DNA of 64,000 bases from Athripsodes cinereus (lineage: Eukaryota > Arthropoda > Insecta > Trichoptera > Leptoceridae): positions 7,931,572 through 7,995,571 of the forward strand of contig OX388325.1 in assembly GCA_947579605.1 (NCBI GenBank), read 5' to 3'. The notes beneath the pieces were generated by a model. That model had not been told where the DNA came from and made no database searches. It saw only the letters and a list, made by a program, of their open reading frames with translations. Below, in pieces: positions 1 through 8,803 of this stretch. Positions within the stretch are counted from its first letter, which is position 1; the number at the start of each line of letters is the position of its first letter. The translations under genes and the position numbers were made by a program.

Positions 1-286
1 AGAAAGCTGCATGGAGATCAAAATCATACTTTATACTGTATGTAATTTTTCATCGTCTTTTTTGCTTTTTTATTGTACCTACTGACGTATAAAAGACAGC
101 CGACAGAATCAACAAACCGTTCTTTCTTTTTCGCTCGCTCTCAAATGTTTTTATACATATGTATATACGATTTTTTTTGTGTAATTTAAACGGTCAATGC
201 GATAAAATCATATAGAGAAACGATGGATGCGATATATTTATTAGTGTAATTCCCTTTCTACATATATATATTTATTAATTGCATAC

Positions 287-490
287 CATAAAAAGTGCAT
301 ATTCATCATCAATTGGTTCACTAGCGGATTCCTTCTGTGGTTGTTGCAGATTTTTGTGCTTGCTGATCAGTGTGTCAAGACTCTCCCTTGTCATCTGTAT
401 GAGGAGCTGCATGTCCTTCTGAAGACTCAGAAGACTCTCACGTTCCTCCTCCGACACGGCTACTCGTAATGTATTGTCAATCTGTTCCAA
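287..490 (-). CDS. Internal exon of a ZGPAT-like gene (zinc finger CCCH/G-patch protein)
   Basis: A 68-codon exon, phase 0 at both ends, with a TTTAG acceptor just above 490 and a GTATGC donor just below 287. It encodes an acidic, helical segment (EEERESLLSLQKDMQLLIQM, then a run ending DDEYALFM). The pattern of L..L..D...LI..T..SL followed some 25 residues later by D-E-Y-x-x-F resembles the N-terminus of ZGPAT, a nuclear CCCH and G-patch protein acting in transcriptional repression and splicing. SMNDC1/SPF30 starts with a similar heptad-like segment but lacks the DEYxxF tail, so it is the second choice. The first codon is TTG inside the exon, so the true start lies in an upstream exon (higher coordinates) that I could not find; downstream exons lie off the left edge. 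Family assignment is from memory of the pattern only. Confidence 0.5.
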
Positions 491-922
491 CTAAACATAC
501 AAAATAATATTAATAACCATAATCTATAACATTAAAAGTGTTGTAACATAATATTTTTATCATATTGTATTGTAATATGTATAACACGGTCAATTTCTAC
601 TATAGGTTATCCAATAGTATTCAGTAAGAAAATATAATATATATATTGATGATCATAGTTGTGTATGGTCCTTCTGAAGACTCAGAAGACTCTCACGTTC
701 CTCCTCCGACACGGCTACTCGTAATGTATTGTCAATCTGTTCCAACTAAACATACAAAATAATATTAATAACCATAATCTATAACATTAAAAGTGTTGTA
801 ACATAATATTTTTATCATATTGTATTGTAATATGTATAACACGGTCAATTTCTACTATAGGTTATCCAATAGTATTCAGTAAGAAAATATAATATATATA
901 TTGATGATCATAGTTGTGTATG
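413..922. repeat. Perfect 255-bp tandem duplication covering an acceptor and part of the ZGPAT-like exon
   Basis: Bases 413-667 and 668-922 are identical as far as I can read. Each unit carries the first 78 bases of the exon (minus strand), its splice acceptor and about 177 bases of upstream intron. The upstream copy has an acceptor but no donor and runs directly into unrelated intron sequence. It is either a very young duplication or an assembly artefact. Confidence 0.93.
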
Positions 923-1316
923 TGTCTATTGAGAAAGGAGAGACAGTTAGCACTCCTCTTGGCAAGAATGGATGGATCAAAGTTGTATTTATTTTTATTA
1001 TTTTTCACTGTATACCGTTCCAAGAGGTTTCGACTCACAAAATCATTCTCGAATGTCAAGTTTGACAGTGCCTTTGTAAGTGGAAACCAGATCACTGTAT
1101 AATTGAATATAAAGTAAAACTAAAACCAATTTAGAAGAAGGGAGTCTGAGAGAGATCTGACAAACATAGGGACAATTTGCAGGGGCCGTGGCGCAGACCA
1201 TGAACGCGTGAATTTTGTTTAATTTTTGTTTGAAGAGTTCCTTGTGCTATCTTTTCATCCCTTCCCCCCCCCCCCGCTCTCTTAATTATTCTATTCTTGT
1301 TTTATATATAAATATA
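923..1316. other. No gene recognised; possible SINE head and C-rich tract
   Basis: Open frames of about 60-78 codons exist on both strands across 862-1102 but match nothing I know. A short stretch at 1182-1199 resembles the A-box end of a tRNA-derived SINE. A poly-C run lies near 1265-1275. I see nothing else. Confidence 0.3.
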
Positions 1317-2149
1317 CAGTGGAACCTCTCATAACGAGTTTACTTCGTTCCAGACTCTTAGTCGTTAGACGAAACAGTCGTTATGCGAAACATTTTTTTC
1401 TATACAAATCAATGTAAAATACGATAATGCGTTCCATGCCGAAAGAAGTATTCTTGGAGACCTGAATGATTTTATTTATTAACGTTTATTCAATTAAAAT
1501 CACTTATAAAAGAGTGTAACAACTTGTAATACAATTTAGATTAGGAAAAAACGTACCTAAATAAAAATATTAATTTATGACAAATAATTTACCATTTTTA
1601 ACTAGAAAACTAACCGTAAACGAAACCGTTTCGTAGACATTCTTGACACTCCCTTTGAAACATACACCTTCTTAATTTTATCTTTGTTCTTGATAATAGT
1701 GCAGATCGTTAATGTTGATCGATAGCATGTGCGCGCTAGATATGCCATGCTCACACCTTTTTCTCGCTTTTCAATGATTTTATGTTTCATTTCAACAGTT
1801 ATTTTTTTTCTCTTCTGGCTGTCTTCTTGTGTTTCTTTCTTCGGGGACAATTTTGAACGGATACTTTGCACACAAATACTAATAATATCAATATAAATTT
1901 TGGAAGAATGGGTGATCACATGCGAAACCAAGGCGCTAACGGAGCGAGTGCTAAACACAGACCGATGTACTGGAGCGGAAGTCCTGGCTAACAAGGTCAC
2001 AAGTGAATGTCGTGAAAAAAGGACTTACCCTTTCTCTGTAACTCGTAATGCGAAACATCGCTCGTTATGGGAGCAACTTTTTCACATTTTTTTTGCTCAT
2101 TATGCGAATTACTCGTTATGAGAGGTGCTCGTTATGAGAGGTTCCACTG
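1317..2149. mobile_element. Tigger/pogo-like DNA transposon, internally deleted
   Basis: Terminal inverted repeats start CAGTGGAACCTCTCATAACG at 1317 and end with its complement at 2149, flanked by TA on both sides (1315-1316 and 2150-2151). The short motif 'actcgttatg' recurs just inside both ends. At 833 bp it is too short for a complete transposase. The frame inside encodes only the N-terminal DNA-binding region. TA target sites, this TIR form and the CENP-B-like helix-turn-helix place it in the pogo/Tigger branch of Tc1/mariner. A truncated relative is at 16531. Confidence 0.9.
1602..2000 (-). pseudogene. Remnant of Tigger transposase N-terminus (CENP-B-type HTH)
   Basis: Residues 63-117 of this 132-codon frame read KRKKITVEMKHKIIEKREKG and continue through LARTCYRSTLTICTI to KNKDKIKK. 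This is the Psq/CENP-B N-terminal helix-turn-helix of Tigger and jerky-type proteins, which binds the transposon ends. The first ~60 residues read through the inverted repeat and are not protein-like. The second HTH and the DDE catalytic domain are absent, so the product cannot transpose. It lies wholly inside the element at 1317-2149. Confidence 0.8.
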
Positions 2150-2454
2150 TAATGTAAAAACGTTGTATGTATTAAATGTCTTATAAATTAAGTCGTATGT
2201 ATAAACACTGTAATTAGTCTTATTTATTTTTTGTTATTGTGATTTAAGTTACGTATTATGTGCTGTTGTGTTTGAATTAATAAAAATAAAATAATTACTA
2301 CTAACTCTTACGTTAATCCAACTCGCACCTTTTAAATTACTTGACGCACATAATGATGATCTATTATTATTATTTTTAAATTGTTTTGATTTATTGCATT
2401 CAAGTGTATGCGTAAAGTTTGTATTTTTTTTGGTATTGCCCCAGAACAAACCTT

Positions 2455-3224
2455 AAGTAGCATTCACATTGCTTCACTTTGGATGATCATCCAGAGTGTC
2501 AGGGTCAAACCTGTTCATCGAAAGTGAACACGTCTGTTCACATTTGTTCATCCTATGCTTTCACTGCCATGTCTACTTTCTCACTCATATTGTATGTAGT
2601 TTGACGTATTTTCGTATAAAAATAATTAAACAAATTCAAAAATGAAAAATAACACTTAAAATAAATTAATATAGCTCTCGACTACATAATAATTTTGTAC
2701 ATGATTCTGACATTCAATACAAATTCATAGAGAATAAAACAAATAATAAGATGAAACTTGTTTATGGTCGTTTCAGTGAAAGGACCTTTCATCAAAATTA
2801 TGACGAGTGGTAATCTCTTTCCTCCGTCATCGCTAGTGATCACTAGCGATGACGGAGGAAAGCGATTACCACTCGTCATAATTTTGATGAAAGGTCCTTT
2901 CACTGAAACGACCATAAACAAGTTTCATCTTATTATTTGTTTTATTCTCTATGAATTTGTATTGAATGTCAGAATCATATACAAAATTATTATGCAGTCG
3001 AGAGCTATATTAATTTATTTTAAGTGTTATTTTTCGTTTTTGAATTTGTTTAATTATTTTTATACGAAAATACGTCAAACTACATACAACATGTCTGAGA
3101 GTGTTGACATGGCAGTGAAAGCATAGGATGAACAAATGTGAACAGACGTGTTCACTTTCGATGAACAGGTTTGACCCTGACACTCTGGATGATCATCCAA
3201 AGTGAAGCAATGTGAATGCTACTT
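2455..3224. mobile_element. 770-bp near-perfect palindrome (foldback element)
   Basis: The sequence is its own reverse complement about an axis at 2839.5 (centre CGCTAGTGATCACTAGCG), with substitutions but no net length change between the arms. The strongest mismatches are near 2575-2610 and their mirror. Ends begin AAGTAGCATTCACAT. Frames on both strands encode the same peptide because of the symmetry and are not genes. A second copy lies at 54621-55095 in EFTUD2 intron 1. The TSD is unclear (TTAA-like at the left only). Confidence 0.88.
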
Positions 3225-3238
3225 TAGTTGTTAAAATT

Positions 3239-3291
3239 ATGACCGTACGGGGAATGAAATTACCGTACATCTGGCAACGCTGGTCGTTGCT
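3239..3291. repeat. Tip fragment of the TACGGTAATT hAT-like family
   Basis: It carries a CCGTACGG and an ATTACCGTAC motif and ends TCTGGCAACGCTG. This is a slightly mutated form of the right terminus (TCTGGCAACCCTG) of the complete copy at 25490-25840. Confidence 0.7.
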
Positions 3292-3351
3292 AAAGAGAGT
3301 GGCTCGGGCGTCGTTCAAACAGTCGCCGAGTAATCACTCGACGACGTTCTA

Positions 3352-3624
3352 TAGACCATTAAAGGATGACGTCACAGAAAAATCATTGAGGGGCATCAGG
3401 CATCCCAACACAACAGACGATTACGGTGTAATATAAGGTGGAACGCCTAAAGAATACCTAATAATCAAAAAAACTGTCAGTGTCGATTTTGTTATTATTT
3501 TGTCGTCTGACTTTCTTTTTTTTCTCTTATGGCATAACATCCTACAAGGATGATTTGCGCAATCTGACTGCCCCCCAAGCAAAAGCAAATCCATAGACAA
3601 GACCACGTGACCTTTAATGGTCTA
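3352..3624. mobile_element. MITE of the TAGACCATTAAAGG family (copy A)
   Basis: 273 bp between TAGACCATTAAAGG and its complement, with TA at both outer edges that could be a TA TSD. Other copies are at 33054-33323, 34585-34872 and 40787-41073, with fragments at 32166 and 53018. It sits between two diverged copies of a 'cagtcgccgag...cactcg' segment (about 3320 and 3650). Confidence 0.88.
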
Positions 3625-3790
3625 TTCGTTCACGGGTCCGGGCAGCGTTCATACAGTCGCCGAGTGATCACTCGATGACGTTCCGATCGTTCACGAAGCC
3701 GGAGCGAGTCACCCGACGACTCGCACTGTCGCGTTCAGGCATGTCGTCGGGTGACAACCGAAATCAAAGCAGGGTGATTATCGCTCTGAC

Positions 3791-3820
3791 CAGGGTTGCC
3801 AGACGTACGGTAATTACCGT
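3791..3820. mobile_element. Left tip of a TACGGTAATT hAT-like element, split by later insertions
   Basis: It begins CAGGGTTGCCAGACGTACGG, matching the intact copy at 25490, and stops exactly at AATTACCGT, where the large insertion begins. The rest of the same element resumes at 13996. The two halves together align with the 25490 copy. Confidence 0.8.
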
Positions 3821-3827
3821 CATGGCC

Positions 3828-6042
3828 CAACACCACCTTAAATAAGGCCAGGACACTGATTCAAAATGGCCGCCTGGATAGGCTATGCATACAGTTGACA
3901 GTTCTCATGTGATGACTTTTAATGTCTCTGGTTACATTCAATAGGGATAGGTGTTTAAATAAAACAACATTGGGGGCAGAAGCCATTTAATTTTACTAAA
4001 AAAAATATGCAATAATATATACACATAATAATAATATACCTATAACAAAAATCAAGTTTAATTTACAAATTACATTTTACATTGTATCATCATCAGGCTT
4101 CTCGCATCCGTTGTTGGATATGGGCTTCTTTCTGTAAAAAGAAAAATTATTGCCAGAATTAAGGTTCAATGTATAACAATAATATTTTATAAAGGGGTTA
4201 GTGATGCGAACATTTATGATATATATTTGATTCAGAATATTAGTTTGAACAGTATAGGCTTTACGATTCTTTACAACTGTTTTGATTAAGTCATTCCTTT
4301 TTTCCATAATTATTTAATAATATATTAGTGCATGTTTTGACCATATGCTTCAGAATTGAGTTCGATGAATGTCTAAGTTAGCCTTTTCACAGTTATATGC
4401 TATTCCTAAAACACTTCCACCGCTATATAATAAATATGGTTTAACATGTATTTCATCAATATAATGGTCCCGTCAAATTCTTCCTAGATTCTGGTTTTAA
4501 ATTTAGTAAAGTAACTTGTTTAATCAAAAAATCTATTTAACGTTTTCTACATTCATCGTTAATTATCAAACTTCCAACATCAATCAATAAATTTTTAACA
4601 ATATCTAATGCAACTTCCGCAGAATTTTCTGAAAATTTATTCAATTTCAATTTATCCAGAATGTTTTCCAAACCATTTAAATTTTGTAATTTCATAGGAA
4701 AAATCTTATTATCAAATTTCTTTATTTCTATTTTACCTACGAACAAAGATAATTCTAATTTTTCATTTACAACAACGGAAGCAATTACTGTTGAAGCAGG
4801 ATTGATTTCAACACATAAAAAGCTATTAAATTGATCTTTATGTATAGTTACCCATTCATTTGAAATGCTGTTTGATTTCATACATTTGGAAAGCTCGGCT
4901 AGTGTTGAAAAGCATCTTCCCGCTTCATACAGATCATTTGAGTGAATGCTTTGGGCTAGGGCAAGTTGTAAATGGTCCAACTCCTTCCATGTTCTCCGGT
5001 CATCTGGCACATTCTCTGAGAACCGATGTAGATAGCAAGGCACTCAAATATTTTGGACATTTGGGAAGGAAAGATGGTATTGCTCCATTTCTTAGCCGCT
5101 GTTTTTTTGGCTTCAAAACACATTTCTCCCCCGAAGAATGATTATGAAACACACTTTCTTCCAAAATATCATTCCTCATGAAATGGAGTTCACATACCTA
5201 GAACAATATTATTATATTATTGAAGGAAACAAAAATTACATAGAATATGATTAACAAAGTGTGCAAATGAATCTTTATGAATGTCAGAAACAACATTTCC
5301 TGAGCAATATGGAATATCACATGTGAAGCATCATTCAATGTTTGGTTATGAAGTTTGATTACCTAGGATCTTTTCAACAATAATTATTATTCTTTGCTCA
5401 CGTTTTACATTGATTATGAATTTCAAATATAATAAAACAGTATGGAAATGCATTTTATAGATCAATAACTTAAAATTAAAGCATATTTATCTCAAAAAAC
5501 ATGAAAATAAACACCAAACATAACAACACCATAACCTCAAACACTGCCGTCAGAGGGTTACAAAGGTAGTTGCTAATTATCTATTTCATATTGAAATCAT
5601 GTTTGCTTACCTTAGACTAAATATTTGGATTATAATTTTGACGATGAATTGCCTGTATCCATTCGTCACGTAAGCTGGTGTCTTTAGGAAAACTAAAAAC
5701 GTGGACTTTCGAACCGGTCGAATAATTCCCTCTGCAATTTGGAACACAGCACTTATACACCATCTTTACACACACAGTATAATAATTCCGTCTTCCAAAA
5801 GTCTTTGTGAATCACTTTTGATGGTTAAAAACAGTGTATAATAAGCAACAACAAATAATATCACGATATAAACGAGAACACAACACGACGCACCCAACAT
5901 GGCGTACCATAGAATATCTATGTGTTTACATAGAAATTAGGCTAGGCTGACGTTTATCAATGTAGGCCATTTAGGCCTATTTCGAACGAAATATCCGCCA
6001 GGGGCGCTAGTAGTGTCACGGCCTTATATTAAGGTGGTGTTG
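3828..6042 (-). mobile_element. P-like (THAP-domain) DNA transposon, 2.2 kb
   Basis: TIRs CAACACCACCTTAAATAAGG (3828) and a near copy ending at 6042, flanked by 7-bp direct repeats CATGGCC (3821-3827 and 6043-6049). The repeats show it landed 7 bp inside the Mutator-like element's left end. The minus strand encodes a spliced THAP-domain protein (5763-4537). THAP plus a short TSD points to the P superfamily, but the TSD is 7 rather than 8 bp and the catalytic part of a P transposase was not recognised. Confidence 0.75.
4537..5763 (-). pseudogene. THAP-domain protein of the P-like transposon, disrupted
   Basis: Exon 1 (5611-5763) starts MVYKCCVPNCRGN and carries the first Cys pair and WIQAIHR of a C2CH THAP zinc finger. 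It is followed by a GTAAGC donor. Exon 2 begins at 5197 after a CTAG acceptor with VCELHF (the C-x2-H half) and continues through NGAIPSFLP, the usual end of a THAP domain. The two exons join in frame, but codon 49 of exon 1 is TAG. In exon 2 the frame shifts by one base near 5045. After the shift a 168-codon frame runs ENVPDDRRTW to the stop at 4537. The downstream part has the WVTIHKDQF type of segment seen in insect THAP proteins, with no recognised catalytic domain. THAP domains bind DNA; this copy is not functional as written. Confidence 0.75.
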
Positions 6043-7149
6043 CATGGCCACACTAAAGATATTGGCCTGCGTACTAAAACCATTTCCGGTTGCGAAAGAT
6101 CGCAAGTGGTGCGGTGAAGTTTTGGTGCTTGACGGTTACTGTTGGTTATGGTGCTGTAGTTTCAATTAGTTTATCTACTGTTTGTAGAATTTATACTTAA
6201 TGAATCTACCTTATTTCGATCTTACCAGGTTATAGAGTGATCGTTTTTGTTTGGTGAACGTTAAAATTTATTTTATATGTAAAAACAAGTGTATTTAACA
6301 TGAAAAAAGTGTTTGACGCTTCTCCGTATGAAATAATGGCGTGATTGTGTGTTACATTTTATAGGTTGCGCGCATGTGATTTATGTACCTAATTAATGGG
6401 ACAGCAAAGTGTAAAACTGACTATTATACTAATTCCGTGTTTTAAAAATGTCTGAAAGTAGTATTCGCAAGTTTACAGAGAGCTATCACAATCTTAAAGA
6501 ATCTCACTTAAACCTTTTGAAATGTTCTTCGAAAGTGAGAGTTGATTACATAAATGTATTATGGTGAAAATATTTAGTAATCTTGGATTTTCATACTTCA
6601 TTGTGTACTTTCATTTTGAATTTCAGCATCAAGGATATTGTTAATGACTCAAGATTCGGTTATTAACATGACATAACCTATATAAACAATCTGATGATGG
6701 CTTAGTCAAATAAAAAAATTTAACTGTTAGTAGTACACTGCGATAATAATTGAGACTACTGAAATATCCCTAGCCAATAACTTCAAATACTCCAGATGAT
6801 CTCCTCCAAGAAGAGCCATCAACTTATACATGAAATAAAATAATCATCAATTTACATATGGCACAAAGTATAACTTGTTTGATTCGCGCATCATTCCAGT
6901 TCTTCCAAAAGGCATTCATGGTATCTACATATTAAGGTTCAAGAACATAAGAAATTTTGTTTTGAAAATATTTAAGAATATCATTTAGGAATATTAAGTA
7001 ATCAATAATCAATAGTAGAAAGAAACACTTGTCTCAAATTACATAACAATACAACATGTTTAATTCTATGTATTTCCAGTCCTAAATAAGAGCGTAATGC
7101 TCTCTGTTTCGAAATAGATTATGGATGTAGAATTTTATATATTATAATA

Positions 7150-7292
7150 ACATTTTACATCTTAAATTCAACAATGAGGTTTGCCACCCATTCTGAATGT
7201 TTTATTGTTGGCAGGGAGAGGACAGCTTGTGTGTTTATTACATGCTGCTGGTCTGCTGACTACCCCACTTGTGGGATATGTCGTGATGGTAT
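7150..7292. repeat. Dispersed ~140-bp SINE-like repeat
   Basis: From CATTTTACATCTTAAATTCA through 'ccacccattctgaatg' and 'taccccacttgtgggatatg' to 'gtgatggta'. Related copies occur at about 42683-42835, 43840-43955 and 53455-53600, partial ones at 38460-38590 and 43325-43410, and reversed ones at 34183-34240, 48139-48215 and 56818-56890. I could not identify Pol III boxes with confidence. Confidence 0.75.
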
Positions 7293-7524
7293 ATATATAG
7301 TAGAAGTATAATAACTTCGCACTTACATAACATTTTTTCTTTTTCAGGCAAGGCACCAGACACCGAGTGTAATTATGGAGTAACATAACATTTAGACGAG
7401 TTGAAAAATATTATGCTTGGAGAAAAATAAAACTTATCCAAAACTAAAGCTTAGGCAAAATTAAGTACTAGGTTAATGATAACTTGGAATGTCTTCCTTG
7501 ATTGTATTTGTATATTATACTTAT

Positions 7525-7692
7525 CCTATCCTATCCTATCCTATACCCTCACGCCGTGTCCCAGGTGGGGTAGGCAGAGAGAACGGAACGCCATGTCGCT
7601 CTATCCTTACATACTTCTTTCGCTTCCTCTACATTCATCCAGTTTCTCATACATGCACGCCGATTCCTCTTACTTAACACCCGACCGTCCTT
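7525..7692 (-). pseudogene. 3' end of a LINE ORF with a TAGGA-repeat tail
   Basis: Read on the minus strand, the frame is KDGRVLSKRNRRACMRNWMN..., then CKDRATWRSVLSAYPTW and a stop, followed by a (TAGGA)n tail at about 7525-7545. The same C-terminus appears at 39690-39830 and 51270-51415. It is a 5'-truncated insertion. Confidence 0.75.
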
Positions 7693-8803
7693 GAGCCAAA
7701 AGTTGAAATTTTATCAGTCTTTGAATAGCTCACCGAAGTTTATATATTGTATATATATTTTTCATTTCATTTCATTTAAGCATTCATAGTACTATTGTTT
7801 TGTACTATACATTTTATAGTTATGTATATTGTACTATATTGTATCGTAGAAAATTTTTAAAATAGTTTTACAATATTCTTCATGTTGTATGTAATGTTGG
7901 TATGTTTTCATAATTTGATTTGTTGACTAATAAATACTGTATGTTATAGTTTTATTGATATGTTAATTTACTCATGTTTTGATTTTTTCAGATCACACCT
8001 AGCTATGTTAATATTCTATTTTCAATAAACATATTTACCATCACATGACTTCTCTTTTTTATTGAACCCAACATTTACAAAAATCACATTGTAAGGAATA
8101 AGAATCAAATATAACTATTTTGAATTCAGATATATCATTAATATTTCAATAGTTCATTTTAGGATTATGGAAAAACTATTGAATGCTGGATGTCGCAAGT
8201 TCAAAACTTATCTTGATTATTTCTATTTTTTTTTTTTTTTTTTTTTTTTTATTTTATTTTTCTTTTAGATACAACAGCATTTACAATAGGAATAAGTAAT
8301 TTACAAGTTCAATATTTGATTTACATCGCCAATTATAGTATCTTAAATATATTCATTATTATGTAGTACAAAAAAAAAACAATATAAGTAAGTACACAAT
8401 AGGTGGGGAAGAGAAGGAAGAAAGAAAGAAAAGAAAAATAACAAATAAGTAAATAGGAGGTGAGAGAGAGAGAGAAGGAAGAAAGAATAAAGAATAATTA
8501 TAAGGCATATTCAGTACAATAACAACACCACAATACTATTTATATGTACCTACACTGTACTATATCATCGCATACCTATAGCTATATCTACACTATACGA
8601 CAGCACTCAGCCATACTAAGTATACACAGTTCCACAGTATAAATAATCAGACAATTAAATACCTCAGCGCAATGTACCTACTCATCCACCATTAGGTGAC
8701 AATAATTTATTTTATAAAATAAAATCTGCCTTTTTTTTTTAAAGAACAACAATATACATACAATACACAGTAGGTACCTATAAAAATACAACACTATACA
8801 TTG

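Larger units (their letters stand above)
6050..8226. other. Interior of the Mutator-like element; no gene recognised
   Basis: AT-rich sequence without a convincing long frame. It contains a dispersed SINE-like repeat (about 7150-7292) and the 3' end of a LINE on the minus strand (7525-7692). Otherwise I see nothing identifiable. Confidence 0.5.

Noticed and set aside
287..490. SMNDC1 (SPF30) as the identity of the left-edge exon
   Set aside because: The helical start is similar, but the DDEYALFM tail fits ZGPAT better. Kept only as an alternative.
2682..3126. Frames of 79 and 122 codons on opposite strands encoding the same peptide
   Set aside because: They are mirror images produced by the 770-bp palindrome, not genes.
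4860..5141. 93-codon plus-strand frame
   Set aside because: Antisense to the THAP exon 2.
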